Below are positions 44,108-53,841 of a DNA stretch of 64,000 nt, piece after piece. The notes beneath the pieces are model-generated. The model worked only from the letters and a program-made list of their open reading frames with translations. It was not told the origin of the DNA and searched no databases. Numbering within the stretch: position 1 is the stretch's first letter; the number at the start of each line of letters is the position of its first letter. Where the stretch lies: assembly GCA_041576815.1 (NCBI GenBank), contig JBFGKE010000001.1, positions 1 through 64,000 of the forward strand, written 5' to 3'. A program made the position numbers and the translations under genes. This DNA is from SG8-38 sp041576815 (GTDB taxonomy: Bacteria > Myxococcota_A > Polyangia > Polyangiales > Houyiibacteriaceae).

Positions 44108-45978
44108 CCCTCGAGGCACTCGCGGTACCAGAGCTCGAGGATCATGAGCGACCAAATCTGAAAGCCTCGCGGCTCCCCGCGCTGATGGCGCTCGAGCATG
44201 TCGCTCACGGCCGCTGGGTCGAACAGACCCCGCTCGCGCGCGCGCCGGTCGAGCAGCACGTCGCGCGAAAGCGGAGCCAGGTCTTCGCGCATCCATCGGT
44301 CGATCGGCAGGCCGAAGCCCTGCTTGCGGCGGGTCAGAATCGGCCGGGGCAAGAGGTCCTGCGCCACGCGCCGCAACAGATATTTCGATGTCAGCCCTCT
44401 CAGCTTCAGCGAACCGGGAATCGACGCGGCAAAGGTCATGAGCTCTTGGTCGACCAGCGGGCAACGGACTTCGAGGGAGTGGGCCATCGACGCGATGTCG
44501 ACTTTGGTGAGGATGTTGTCGGTGAGATAAGTTTGGATGTCCACGTCGAGCAGCCGGTTGACCGGATCGGTTGCGCGGGACTCCCGGAATAGGCGCGAGA
44601 ACTCGTCCGCGATCCGGTCTTGCGCGAAACGCTCGCGCATCGCCGGGCTGTAGATCGCCATGCGGTCCTTGTGCGGGATCGGGGCGGTCAGCCCGAGGAA
44701 TCGTAGGTACTCCGGTTGCATGATCCGCTCTCCGTAGTCGCGCACCTCTTGCGCTTGCGGGGTCGGCAGGTGCGTGAGCAGGCCGGCAAGCGCCTGCGGA
44801 AGCGGCCACGGCAGCCTGCGAATGTTGCGCGCTGTGCGGCAATGCTTGTACCGCCAATATCCGGCGAAGGCCTCGTCACCACCGTCACCGCTGAGCGCCA
44901 CCGTCACGCCGCTCCGCGTGTATTGGCAGAGGTACCATGTCGGAAGGGCGGAGGTGTCGGCAAACGGCTCGCCGTAGTGGCGCACGATTTCCGGCACGAC
45001 CGAGGTCATGTCCGGCTCGACGACCATTTCGTGGTGATCGGTCCCGTAGCGTTCGGCGACCATCCGCGCGTAGGGAAGCTCGCTTCGATCTCTGCTCGTG
45101 AAGCCAACCGAGAACGTTTTGACGGGCTGCGAGGAGTGGCGTGCCATCATGGCGACGATCAGAGACGAATCGAGCCCTCCGGAGAGGAACGCACCGAGCG
45201 GCACGTCCGACACCAAGCGAACGCGGACCGACTCTTCGATCAAGCTCGAGAGCTCTTCCGTGAGGTCCTCGAGTGAGCCCCCGCCGTGCGGCTCATCGAA
45301 GCGGAGGGTGAAGTACGGCTCCGGCTCTTGGACCTTACCGCGCTCGCAGACGAGACGGAATCCCGCGGGAAGCTTTCGGACCCCCTCGAAGGCAGTGCTC
45401 GGCGCCGGAACGTACTGCAGGCAGATGAACGCATCGAGCGCATCGACGTCCGGGCGCTTGTCGAAGTAGCCGGACGCGGTGAGCCCGCCGAGCTCCGAGG
45501 CAAAGACCAGCCCGCCGGGGCCCGTGTGATAGAAGAGCGGTTTCTTGCCAAAGCGATCGCGCACGAGGACCAGGCGCTCGCGGGGGCCGTCCCAGAGGCC
45601 GATCGCGAACATGCCCCGCAGATGGTCGACGAAATCGACGCCGTGCTCCTCGTAGAGGTGCAGCACGACCTCGGAGTCGGAGCGCGATTTGAAGCGATGC
45701 CCGAGTCGCTCGAGCTCTTCGCGAAGCTCGACGAAGTTGTAGATTTCGCCGTTGACGACGACGGCGATCGTGTCGTCCTCGTTGGTCATCGGCTGAGCGC
45801 CCTCGGGTCGTAGGTCGATGATCGACAGGCGGCGGTGGCCGAGCACGCAAGGGCCGTCCGCGCGGAGCCCGTGGTCGTCGGGGCCCCGATGCACCATCGC
45901 GTCGCACATGCGCCGGACCGCTTCACCATCTGGAGGGGCGTGCCGATCGAACGTCACAAGCCCCGCAATCCCGCACAC
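44104..45978 (-). CDS. asnB: Asparagine synthetase (glutamine-hydrolysing)
   Basis: The 624-residue enzyme transfers glutamine-derived ammonia to aspartate, or to a related carboxylate. Cys2 is the amidotransferase nucleophile (MCGIAG). The glutaminase domain (2-200) has VNGEIYNFVELRE. The synthetase domain carries the ATP pyrophosphatase loop SGGLDSSLI (about 265) and the GDGGDEAF motif. In polysaccharide clusters this enzyme often amidates sugar acids. The neighbouring glycosyltransferases at 46105-52978 make that likely, but plain asparagine synthesis is equally possible. Confidence 0.94.
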   Translation of the reverse strand: MCGIAGLVTFDRHAPPDGEAVRRMCDAMVHRGPDDHGLRADGPCVLGHRRLSIIDLRPEGAQPMTNEDDTIAVVVNGEIYNFVELREELERLGHRFKSRSDSEVVLHLYEEHGVDFVDHLRGMFAIGLWDGPRERLVLVRDRFGKKPLFYHTGPGGLVFASELGGLTASGYFDKRPDVDALDAFICLQYVPAPSTAFEGVRKLPAGFRLVCERGKVQEPEPYFTLRFDEPHGGGSLEDLTEELSSLIEESVRVRLVSDVPLGAFLSGGLDSSLIVAMMARHSSQPVKTFSVGFTSRDRSELPYARMVAERYGTDHHEMVVEPDMTSVVPEIVRHYGEPFADTSALPTWYLCQYTRSGVTVALSGDGGDEAFAGYWRYKHCRTARNIRRLPWPLPQALAGLLTHLPTPQAQEVRDYGERIMQPEYLRFLGLTAPIPHKDRMAIYSPAMRERFAQDRIADEFSRLFRESRATDPVNRLLDVDIQTYLTDNILTKVDIASMAHSLEVRCPLVDQELMTFAASIPGSLKLRGLTSKYLLRRVAQDLLPRPILTRRKQGFGLPIDRWMREDLAPLSRDVLLDRRARERGLFDPAAVSDMLERHQRGEPRGFQIWSLMILELWYRECLEG

Positions 45979-46104
45979 TCGAAACGACCCTTTCTGCGAG
46001 AACGAAGAGTGCCGAAGCCTTGGCTACGCCGCCGAAGAGGTCAAGTCCCCGGGGTTGCCGCGCGCCGTTGCATGCCGCATCGTCCGGCCCGAAGTCGATC
46101 GCTC

Positions 46105-47283
46105 ATGGCCCGCAACGACGCACCGGAATCCGAGCGCCCAGACCTCGCCCTCTTCATTCCTTCGTATGCAGGCGGGGGCGGCGAGCGCGTGGCCTTGTTC
46201 TTGGCGCGGACGCTTTCGGAGGCCGGGCTGCGAGTCGACTTGGTGGTGGCGTGCGGTCGCGGCGAGCTCGAAAACGAGCCCGTGCCGGGCGTTCGGAGGG
46301 TCGACCTTCGAGCCGTCACCGAGATCCTCGCGGCGCCAGCGTGGGTGCGCTACCTCCGCCGAGCCCGACTGCGCTGCGCGATGTCGATGATTCACACGGC
46401 GAACTTCAGTTCGGGAATCGGCGCCTACTTGGTGCCCGACGTTCCGGTGATCGTGAACCTTCGCATCGCGCTCGAGTGCGATCCAAGCGCCCAGTGGTGG
46501 TTCCGAAGGAGCTTCGGGTTTGGGCCGGAGCGGTTTCTCTATCGGCGCGCGGCGCGCGTAGTCGGCGTGTCGCAGGGCGTGGCGCAGGAGGCGAGGGCGC
46601 TTCTCGGAATCCCCGCCGAGAAGGTTCGTTCCATCCCGAACCCCCGGCAATCTCGTCGAGGGTCCTCGGAAATCGCCACGGAGCACGCGCACTTCTTCGA
46701 AAAGCCCGTCGTGCTCGGCGTCGGCCGGCTCGCACCCCAAAAAGATTTTGCAATGCTGCTGACCGCCTTCGCCCACATTGCAGAACAGCGGGACCTCCAT
46801 TTGGTCGTGCTGGGCAAGGGCCCCGAGCGAGCTGCGCTCGAAGCCCAAGCGGAGCGGCTCGGGGTGGCGAACCGCGTGTTCCTTCCGGGCTTCGTCGATG
46901 ACCCACAGCCCTACATTCGGCGTGCGCGGTTGTTCGTCTTGTCTTCGCGAAACGAGGGATTTCCCGGCGTGCTGGTCGAGGCGTTGGAGGCGGGAGCGGC
47001 GATCGTATCGACGGACTGCCCATTTGGTCCGCGCGAAGCGCTCGAAGGCGATCCGTTCTCGCGATTGGTCGGCGTGGGGGATGCGGAAGGGCTGGCCCGC
47101 GCGATCGAGGCCGAGCTCGCGGAGCCCGACGTGGGAGCTGCTGCTCGCCGTGCTGCGCGGAGCGACCGGATGAAGCGCTACGACCCCGACGCGATCACGG
47201 CCCGCTACCTCGAGCTCTTGCAAGACGTGATTCGAGAGCACGAGTCCCTCGGTCAGCCTCTCCCGGGGAAAAAGAGTGCGTAA
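46105..47283 (+). CDS. Glycosyltransferase, family 4
   Basis: The 392-residue GT-B enzyme opens LFIPSYAGGGGERVALFLARTL, with a Gly-rich loop. VVGVSQGVAQEARALLG is in the middle. The donor-binding domain opens with VLGVGRLAPQKDFAMLL and contains LFVLSSRNEGFPGVLVEALEAG (E-x7-E region) and VSTDCPFGPREAL. It is divergent from asnB, and its end overlaps the next glycosyltransferase gene by 31 nt in convergent orientation. Part of an envelope glycan pathway; donor not predictable. Confidence 0.91.
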   Translation: MARNDAPESERPDLALFIPSYAGGGGERVALFLARTLSEAGLRVDLVVACGRGELENEPVPGVRRVDLRAVTEILAAPAWVRYLRRARLRCAMSMIHTANFSSGIGAYLVPDVPVIVNLRIALECDPSAQWWFRRSFGFGPERFLYRRAARVVGVSQGVAQEARALLGIPAEKVRSIPNPRQSRRGSSEIATEHAHFFEKPVVLGVGRLAPQKDFAMLLTAFAHIAEQRDLHLVVLGKGPERAALEAQAERLGVANRVFLPGFVDDPQPYIRRARLFVLSSRNEGFPGVLVEALEAGAAIVSTDCPFGPREALEGDPFSRLVGVGDAEGLARAIEAELAEPDVGAAARRAARSDRMKRYDPDAITARYLELLQDVIREHESLGQPLPGKKSA

Positions 47284-48527
47284 AGCAGCGAGTCGGCGCT
47301 GAACGGGATCTTCGACCAAACTGGAGCGCAAAACGCGAATACGGCTGCGACGAGGACGGCGAACGCAAGTGCCTTTTTGCGTTCGAAAGTAGAAACCACG
47401 CCGGCGAACAGCACGAGCCCGAACACGTATGACGGGAGATAGTGGTACAGGTAGCTATCCCGGTTGCTGAGGATCCATGGAAGCAGAGGGAGAAACCAAA
47501 GCATCCAGAGGTAGTATCGCGGCGTTGCTTCGGCGCGCGCATGCTCGCCGTGTTCTGTGCGCCGCCAAGGCTTCCGACGAACCGCATCGACGATCGTCCA
47601 AAGCAGCGTCAGGTTTACTCCCCACCAGAGCACGGGATGGCCGCTCGGCAGAAGCGCGCGAACGGTGTTCCCCTCACGCGCGTAGTGCAAGGTGAGCCGT
47701 TTCAGAGGCACGAACCACGTGTACCAACGGGACGTCTGCGGATGCTTCCAATCGGTCAGCGCCAGGTGGTGCTGGACGAGCTCGGTGGTTTTCCGGGCGA
47801 TGTCGAGTAGTCCGTTTGGGTCGTTCGCCAGGGTCAGGCCCACCATGAACTGCGTCACGTAGGTCGCGCCGGCGGCGAGCATTCCCGCCAAGACGAGCCC
47901 GACGGACTTCGCTTCGACACCGAAACGGAACAGAACGACCAGCATCAATGGAATCAGCATCACCGCGCCCGAGAACTTGATCGACATCGACAGCCCGACG
48001 AACGCTCCAGCGATTACGACCCCCGTCGAGGAGCGCGCGCGCCACGCGAAGAGCGCTGCCGCTACCATCGTGGTCGCGAGCATCCCGTCGAGGAGAGCTG
48101 TCTTCGAATACGCGAGCGTGAACCCATCCGCGGCGATGAACGCGGCCGCGAGCAGCCCGGCCCAGAGTGACCGAAACGCATGGGATGCCAGCAAATAGGC
48201 GAGCACGATCAGCGCCAACCCCATGACGAGCGGCGCGAGGCGCCAGCCGGTCGAATCGTCCCCGGCCACCAGCATGCCCGAGGCGATCAAGAGCTTTCCG
48301 AGGGGCGGGTGGTCGTTCCAGTCCGACCTTCCGCCGAGCAGATTGCGAGCGTTTTCGACGAAGTGGTGCTCGTCCCAGGTCAGCTCCCCGGGGTACCCGA
48401 GGTCATGCACGCGTGCAGCCGCACCCGCGAAGATCAGAACGACGAGAACCGCGAGCAGGACGTGTCCCAGAACGCGATCGGGGTCCCTCCGAATGGTCTC
48501 GTTGCGGGCCTGGCTTGGATTGCGCAC
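47253..48527 (-). CDS. Polytopic glycosyltransferase, PMT/ArnT-like (GT-C)
   Basis: The 424-residue membrane enzyme has about ten hydrophobic helices. An early acidic loop motif, LTWDEHHFVENARNLL (about 48-63), carries the Asp/Glu used by GT-C enzymes with lipid-phosphate sugar donors. NDHPPLGKLLIASG follows. It probably transfers a sugar from a polyprenyl-phosphate donor at the outer face of the membrane. The start is uncertain: GTG 48527 avoids overlap with the CBS gene, while ATG 48578 would overlap it by 8 nt. Confidence 0.85.
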   Translation of the reverse strand: MRNPSQARNETIRRDPDRVLGHVLLAVLVVLIFAGAAARVHDLGYPGELTWDEHHFVENARNLLGGRSDWNDHPPLGKLLIASGMLVAGDDSTGWRLAPLVMGLALIVLAYLLASHAFRSLWAGLLAAAFIAADGFTLAYSKTALLDGMLATTMVAAALFAWRARSSTGVVIAGAFVGLSMSIKFSGAVMLIPLMLVVLFRFGVEAKSVGLVLAGMLAAGATYVTQFMVGLTLANDPNGLLDIARKTTELVQHHLALTDWKHPQTSRWYTWFVPLKRLTLHYAREGNTVRALLPSGHPVLWWGVNLTLLWTIVDAVRRKPWRRTEHGEHARAEATPRYYLWMLWFLPLLPWILSNRDSYLYHYLPSYVFGLVLFAGVVSTFERKKALAFAVLVAAVFAFCAPVWSKIPFSADSLLYALFFPGRG

Positions 48528-48570
48528 TTGTGCTTTCTCGGCGGACGGTTCGTGGTATCTTCTTCGGCAA

Positions 48571-49005
48571 ATGACCACGACCGTCGCTCACCTGCTGAAC
48601 CAAAAGGGCCACGCCGTCGAGTCGATTTCACCCGACGCGACGGTCTACGATGCCATCAAACGCATGGCGGACCTCGACATCGGTGCACTGGTCGTCATCG
48701 ACCACGGCCGCGTGGTGGGGATGATCACCGAGCGAGACTACGCTCGAAACGTCTTTCTCAGGGGCAAGGCATCGCCCACGACCCCGGTCCGCGGTGCGAT
48801 GGAGGAGGAGGTCCTGTTCGTCAGTCCCGACGAGACGACGCGAGGCTGCATGGCGGTGATGACCGGCAAGCGCACGCGCCATTTGCTCGTCATGGAAGAC
48901 CAGGAGCTGCTCGGCATTCTCTCGATCGGCGATCTCGTGCGCAGCATCGTCGCCGAGCAGGACATGACGATCGAGCAGCTCGAGCAGTACATTCATCGCG
49001 GGTAG
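48571..49005 (+). CDS. Two-CBS-domain protein
   Basis: The 144-residue protein consists of a CBS pair only (domain 1 about 14-66, domain 2 about 78-131; IGALVVIDHGRVVGMITERDYA and VMEDQELLGILSIGDLV). Stand-alone CBS proteins bind adenosine nucleotides and regulate partner enzymes or channels. It starts 1 nt before the desaturase gene pair (stop at 49003-49005, next ATG at 49007), so the two are coupled. Head-to-head with the GT-C gene. Confidence 0.92.
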   Translation: MTTTVAHLLNQKGHAVESISPDATVYDAIKRMADLDIGALVVIDHGRVVGMITERDYARNVFLRGKASPTTPVRGAMEEEVLFVSPDETTRGCMAVMTGKRTRHLLVMEDQELLGILSIGDLVRSIVAEQDMTIEQLEQYIHRG

Positions 49006-49006
49006 G

Positions 49007-49954
49007 ATGCGCGCACGCGCCAAATCGTGGTTGGACTGCTTCACGACCGAGGAAATCCGATCGCTTCGCGCCGTTCGGGATCATCGTGCATGGCTAACGC
49101 TCGTCGTGAACTACGGGCTCGTCGCAGCCTCGATGGCGCTCGTCGCGTATTTTCCGACCGTGCCGGCGGTGCTGCTCGCCCTGTTCGTCATCGGGGCGCG
49201 GCAGCTCGGTTTTGCCGTGACGATGCACGAGGCGGCGCACCGAACCCTGTTTCGAAACCGCAAGCTCAACGACCTCGCCGGAAACTGGCTCTCCGGGTAC
49301 CCGATCTATCTGAGCGCCGACATGTATCGGCTCCATCACCTCGAGCATCACGCCAAGACGTGGACCGAGGCCGATCCGGACCTGAGCCTGGCGACCGGCT
49401 TTCCCGTCTCGAAAGCCAGCATGACGCGAAAGGTCCTCCGCGATCTGTTGGGCGTCACCGGGCTCAAGCAGCTCGTCGGCACCACCTATCTCGTGGTCAA
49501 GGCCATTCGCGGCGAGACGTTCGACGCTGGGACGCTCCCACTGCGGCTATCACGCGGGCCGGCGATTCGGATGGTCGTGGGCACCCTCGTGACCAACGGC
49601 CTGCTCTTCGCGGCGCTTTGGGCGATCGGGCACCCCGCGCTTTATCTGCTGTGGTTCGGCGCGTGGATGACGACGAGCAAGCTCGTGACCCGGATTCGCT
49701 CGATCGCAGAGCACGCCCTCGTCCCCGATCCGGCCGATGCCTTCGGCCAAACTCGCACCGTGCGGGCGGGCTGGCTCGAGCGTCTTTTCGTCGCGCCGAA
49801 TCTCGTCCAATATCACCTCGAGCATCATCTGCTGATGACGGTACCGCACTACAACCTGCCCCGCTTTCACCGGATGCTTCGCGAACGAGGCCTGCTCGAC
49901 GGCGCCTGCGTGGTCGACAGCTACGCACACGTGCTGCGAGCAGCGGTCCGCTAG
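49007..49954 (+). CDS. Fatty acid desaturase-family membrane enzyme
   Basis: The 315-residue di-iron membrane enzyme has the three histidine boxes: HEAAHRT (HxxxH, about 74), LHHLEHHAK (HxxHH, about 110) and YHLEHHLLM (about 268). Several hydrophobic helices lie between. It introduces double bonds (or hydroxyl groups) into lipid acyl chains; the related carotenoid or sphingolipid type cannot be excluded. It follows the CBS gene by 1 nt. Its TAG lies within the CTAG that also ends the convergent MraY-like gene. Confidence 0.92.
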   Translation: MRARAKSWLDCFTTEEIRSLRAVRDHRAWLTLVVNYGLVAASMALVAYFPTVPAVLLALFVIGARQLGFAVTMHEAAHRTLFRNRKLNDLAGNWLSGYPIYLSADMYRLHHLEHHAKTWTEADPDLSLATGFPVSKASMTRKVLRDLLGVTGLKQLVGTTYLVVKAIRGETFDAGTLPLRLSRGPAIRMVVGTLVTNGLLFAALWAIGHPALYLLWFGAWMTTSKLVTRIRSIAEHALVPDPADAFGQTRTVRAGWLERLFVAPNLVQYHLEHHLLMTVPHYNLPRFHRMLRERGLLDGACVVDSYAHVLRAAVR

Positions 49955-50850
49955 CCGTCGATCGTACGACCGAGTGCGACCGCGGCTGCGATGACCAGCG
50001 TGATCGCAACGTACGTGCTCGCGACCCTGCCGTGCGACCAGCCCGACTGATTGAGGCGCTGGTAGATGTGCGACTTGTGGGCTTTGAAGATGTTCTCGCG
50101 GCTCAGAAGCCTGCGGAGGAGGGTGAACACCGCGTCGCCGACGATCGGCGCGGTCACGGCGCCGGCGAGCCACATCGCCTTCGGGCTCGGTGCCTCGAGA
50201 ATGGCGAGGGCGACCGCGCCCCCGAGCACGGTGCTCCCCGAGTCGCCCATGAAGATTTTCGCGGGCGGCCAGTTCCACCATAGGAACGCGAGAACGGCGG
50301 CTGCGAGCAGCCACCACACCGGTGCTTGGAGGTACCACGCGAAGAAGCCGAGCTGGACGAGGGTCGACCCGCCGACGATGCCGTCGAGCCCGTCCATGAA
50401 GTTGTAGAAGTTGACGAGCGCGGTAATCGCGAAAACCGTGAGCACGGGACCAAGCCAAGGCGTGCCGACCGTGCCCTCCAGCAAGTCAAACGCCGGGAAC
50501 GTGCCGAACCAACCCACGGCGAGCGCGGCCGACCCGAGCTGTACGAGATAGCGGAGGCCTGCAGGCACGCCGCGGAAGTCGTCGGCGAGGCCGATGATCC
50601 AGAGGGGAAGAAGCACCCCGATCGTACGCAGGACGATGGCGCCTTCGAGCACACCCAGCGCTGACGCGACCGCGGCGGTGGCGAAAAACGCGCCGACGAA
50701 CGCAATTCCGCCGCCCCGCGGTTTCGGCCTGGTGTGCGAGCTTCGAAGGTTCGGGTGGTCGAGGAGGCGCTCGGAAAATCGCCGCACTAGCACCCAGACG
50801 CCGACCCAGCTCAGCGTGTACGAGGCGACGGCGAGTGCGACCCAGCTCAT
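49951..50850 (-). CDS. MraY/WecA-family glycosyl-1-phosphate transferase
   Basis: The 299-residue polytopic enzyme transfers a sugar-1-phosphate from UDP to undecaprenyl phosphate. This starts O-antigen or capsule repeat synthesis. Signatures are IGLADDFRGVPAG (Mg2+-binding DD), NFYNFMDGLDGIVGG and KIFMGDSGSTVLGG. KSHIYQRL is the C-terminal WecA-type sequence. Size and HIYQ context fit a WecA/WbpL role more than peptidoglycan MraY. The ATG overlaps the epimerase stop (ATGA), so it is the last gene of a three-gene operon. The longer upstream frame is shadow. Confidence 0.92.
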   Translation of the reverse strand: MSWVALAVASYTLSWVGVWVLVRRFSERLLDHPNLRSSHTRPKPRGGGIAFVGAFFATAAVASALGVLEGAIVLRTIGVLLPLWIIGLADDFRGVPAGLRYLVQLGSAALAVGWFGTFPAFDLLEGTVGTPWLGPVLTVFAITALVNFYNFMDGLDGIVGGSTLVQLGFFAWYLQAPVWWLLAAAVLAFLWWNWPPAKIFMGDSGSTVLGGAVALAILEAPSPKAMWLAGAVTAPIVGDAVFTLLRRLLSRENIFKAHKSHIYQRLNQSGWSHGRVASTYVAITLVIAAAVALGRTIDG

Positions 50851-51821
50851 CTTTGGCCCAGCATTTGGCGAAGACCTTCGTCGACGCTGAACCTCGGTGT
50901 CCATCCGAGCTCGTCGCGCAGCGGACTCGAGTCCACGTAGAGCGACGATTCGAGCCGCCGGAGCGCATCGGTATCGAATGGCAAGCGGACGCCCACGGCT
51001 GCTGCCCCGTGCGCGATCCTGTGTAGCCAAGAGGGGGGAATGGGGAGGAGCAACGGGCGGGCTCCCGCGAGCTGCGCGATCTTCTCGACGAGCTGCGGGG
51101 TCGACACGTCCTCACCATCGGTGACGAAGAAGACCGCGTTGCGCGCCTCCGGATGTGCGAGCGCCAAGACGGTCGCGTCGACGAGGTTTCCGACGAAGAC
51201 CAAGCTCCGACGGTTTCGAATGGCGCCCAGCGGAAGCGGCCACCCCTTTCGCGCGATGGCCACGAGCCGCGCCATGTTGCCCGGGTTCCCGGGGCCGTAA
51301 ACGAGGGGCGGGCGGAGGATCGTCCAATCCATCTCGGTGCCGCGAGCTGACTCGATGAGGGCGTGCTCCGCCGCGAGCTTGCTTCGGCCATACGGCGTAG
51401 CCGGCGTGCATGGCGTCTCGGTCGTCACGAGTGAATCGCTCGCATCGGTGACGGCCCCGACGGAGCTCATCAGCACGAAACGCTTCACGCCCGCCGCCAC
51501 GGCTTGCGCCACGACTCGCGACGTGCCGCGTGCGTTGACCCGCGCAAAGCTCTCCTCATCCAGTGCGCCGTCGTCCATCACGTGCGCGCGCGCCGCGAGG
51601 TGAATGACGGCATCCGCATCGGTCAACGCACGGCGCCAATCGGTGTTCTCGTCGATGTCGCCGACGACCGCGGTCCAGCGCGTGTTGGGAGCGCCGGCGA
51701 GCAGCTCTCGTTCGCGCGAGCGGTCGCGTAGCGCCAGCGTCACGGCGCAACCGTTCGCCTCGAGCGCCGGCGTGAGATGGCGGCCGATGAACCCCGTCCC
51801 CCCGGTGACCAACACCCTCAT
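50847..51821 (-). CDS. NAD-dependent sugar epimerase/dehydratase
   Basis: The 324-residue extended SDR opens with VLVTGGTGFIGRHL, the NAD-binding motif. The catalytic site is S-S-V-G then YGRSK (about 148), giving the Y-x3-K pair. The substrate region includes RPPLVYGPGNPGNM. It probably acts on a UDP-sugar (4-epimerase or 4-reductase as with WbpV/WbpK), matching its WbpL-like neighbour. ATGA overlaps join it to both flanking genes. Confidence 0.9.
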   Translation of the reverse strand: MRVLVTGGTGFIGRHLTPALEANGCAVTLALRDRSRERELLAGAPNTRWTAVVGDIDENTDWRRALTDADAVIHLAARAHVMDDGALDEESFARVNARGTSRVVAQAVAAGVKRFVLMSSVGAVTDASDSLVTTETPCTPATPYGRSKLAAEHALIESARGTEMDWTILRPPLVYGPGNPGNMARLVAIARKGWPLPLGAIRNRRSLVFVGNLVDATVLALAHPEARNAVFFVTDGEDVSTPQLVEKIAQLAGARPLLLPIPPSWLHRIAHGAAAVGVRLPFDTDALRRLESSLYVDSSPLRDELGWTPRFSVDEGLRQMLGQR

Positions 51822-52978
51822 GAAAAGCTCACGCCGAGCTCGCGGTAGCACGTCTCCAGCCGGGCGAACACGAACCGCTCGTCGAACGTGTCGACCACAC
51901 GCGCACGTCCCGCCTTTCCGAACCGGCGCGCCAGATCTGGATCGCCGACGATGCGGCCGATCGCGGCCGCCAGAGGACGGCTTTCTCTTGGAGGCACCAG
52001 CAGCCCCGTGAGCTCGTGCACGACCGCTTCGCGGCAGCCCCGGATGTCGGTGGCGACCACGGGAAGCTCCATCGCCATGGCCTCGAGCACCGATCGCGGC
52101 AAGCCCTCTCGGTACGACGGTAGGACGAAGACGTCGAGCAAGCCGAGGCACTCCCGGACGTCGTTTCGAAATCCAGCGAAGGTCACGTGGGCGTCGAGAT
52201 CTCGACCGGCGATGAAATCGACGAGTCGATCTTGAAAGGCATCGCGCTCCGTCGAAAGCTGGCCGCCGATGACGAGCAAATGCGCGTCCGGAAAGTCTGC
52301 GTGCAGCAGCGACAGCGCCTCGGCGAGCTCGACGAAGCCTTTTTCTTTGGTGATGCGTCCAGTGATGCCGAGGATCGGCGACCGGTCATCCGGAATCCCG
52401 AGCTCGGCGCGAAGGGCAGAACGGTCCGCGTCTTTCGCCACCTCGGGGTCGAATCGACTCAGATCGATTCCGTTTCCGAGATAGCGGATCTTCTCTGCCG
52501 AGCCGATGCCGGTGGTCACCGCGGTGTCGTAGTCCTCTTGGCTCTGAACCAAGATGCGATCGGTGATCTGCGCAACGGATTTTTCGATGCCGTGGTACAG
52601 CGCGTACTTCTGGCGCGGCATGTTTTCGTGGAAGTAGAAGCCGTGCGCGGTGTAGACGATACGCTCGATGCCAGCGAGCTTGGCGGCGACGCGGCCGAGC
52701 ACCGATGCGACCGGTGCGTGGGTGTGAACGAGGTCGTACTTCTCGGCCCGCATCAGGCGGCTGAGCTCGAGCACGCTTTTCGAGTTCGGGCCCGGCGCAA
52801 TCGTTCGTCCTATTGGGATTTCGTGAATCGAGTAGCCGCGCGCGCGGAGGGGGTCGACGCGAGGGTCGGGGGAACACGCCGCGTGCACGGTCAGCCCGAG
52901 GCCTCGGAGGTAGTCGATCTGCGGCAGAAGCAAGGTCTCGAGCCCAAAGGCCACCGCGCAGACGTGGAGCACCTTCAT
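51818..52978 (-). CDS. Glycosyltransferase, family 4 (PglA/WbpY-like)
   Basis: The 386-residue GT-B enzyme starts MKVLHVCAVAFGLETLLLPQ. The C-domain begins ILGITGRITKEKGFVELAEAL. FVLPSYREGLPRSVLEAMAM carries the E-x7-E donor site, followed by TDIRGCREAV. It is the first gene of the operon with the epimerase and the MraY-like transferase. Together they could make and extend the first lipid-linked sugars. The ATG at 52978 is chosen, excluding 14 residues of non-similar upstream frame. Confidence 0.92.
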   Translation of the reverse strand: MKVLHVCAVAFGLETLLLPQIDYLRGLGLTVHAACSPDPRVDPLRARGYSIHEIPIGRTIAPGPNSKSVLELSRLMRAEKYDLVHTHAPVASVLGRVAAKLAGIERIVYTAHGFYFHENMPRQKYALYHGIEKSVAQITDRILVQSQEDYDTAVTTGIGSAEKIRYLGNGIDLSRFDPEVAKDADRSALRAELGIPDDRSPILGITGRITKEKGFVELAEALSLLHADFPDAHLLVIGGQLSTERDAFQDRLVDFIAGRDLDAHVTFAGFRNDVRECLGLLDVFVLPSYREGLPRSVLEAMAMELPVVATDIRGCREAVVHELTGLLVPPRESRPLAAAIGRIVGDPDLARRFGKAGRARVVDTFDERFVFARLETCYRELGVSFS

Positions 52979-53049
52979 GACGCGGCGGAGTCTAGCAGCC
53001 CGATTGGAGAACCTGCACAAAGCGTCGTAGGCTCGTTCTGGCGGTTTCG

Positions 53050-53808
53050 ATGCAAGCGGGATTGACGACGGCGCTTCTGTGGCTTCTTTTTGGGGGCACC
53101 CACATCGGGCTCACCGCGCGACCCGTTCGGGAACGCCTGACGCAGCGGCTCGGCGAGGGCGGGTTCGTCGTCGTGTTCTCCACGATTGCGATCGTCACGT
53201 TTGGCTTGCTCACGCACTACGTCGCGCTCCATCGATTCGACGATTCGCATGCGTCGCTCATCGTATCGGTCCCGCCCGTCCGCGGCGCTCTGATGGCGCT
53301 CTCTGTCGCGGGATTCTCTCTTTTCGTGGCCGGCGTGCTTCTCTATCCGCGTTTTCCGATGGCGACGTTTCGACACCGCGTCGTCGCTGCGCGCGGCATT
53401 CAGCAAATCACGCGCCATCCCTTCTTTTCGGGGATCGCGATTTGGGCAGGCGCGCACTTGCTGCTCGTGGCGTCCACGGTTTCGTTCGTGTACTTCCTCG
53501 GCATCATCGTGCTCGCGTGGGCAGGCGGCCTCCATCAGGACCGTCGGCTCATCGCAGAGCTCGGCGAGCCCTATCGCGCATATGTCGCCGCGACCTCTTT
53601 TTGGCCGTTCGTGGCCGTGATCACGAAGCGGCAAGAGATCCGCTGGCGCGAGCAGCCCTGGTTTGCATTTGGTGTTGGAATTGGGTTGAGCTTGGTGCTC
53701 TACGGAGTGCACGATCACATCTTCGATCGCGGCGGTGCTTACGTGGTCGCTGCCTTCGCTCTCGGCTCCATCGTCGCAATCCTCAACTCGCGGGCGAGGG
53801 CGTCTTGA
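53050..53808 (+). CDS. NnrU-family membrane protein
   Basis: The 252-residue integral membrane protein has six or seven helices. The NnrU-family segment RGIQQITRHPFFSGIAIWAGAH sits at about 115-136 and is similar to isoprenylcysteine methyltransferase-type folds. NnrU genes occur near nitric oxide reductase genes in denitrifiers, but no such genes are here, so a role in NO metabolism is unproven. Divergent from the glycosyltransferase operon. Confidence 0.85.
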   Translation: MQAGLTTALLWLLFGGTHIGLTARPVRERLTQRLGEGGFVVVFSTIAIVTFGLLTHYVALHRFDDSHASLIVSVPPVRGALMALSVAGFSLFVAGVLLYPRFPMATFRHRVVAARGIQQITRHPFFSGIAIWAGAHLLLVASTVSFVYFLGIIVLAWAGGLHQDRRLIAELGEPYRAYVAATSFWPFVAVITKRQEIRWREQPWFAFGVGIGLSLVLYGVHDHIFDRGGAYVVAAFALGSIVAILNSRARAS

Positions 53809-53841
53809 CTTCCGATCGGGGCACGCGGATGCTCGGCAAAC

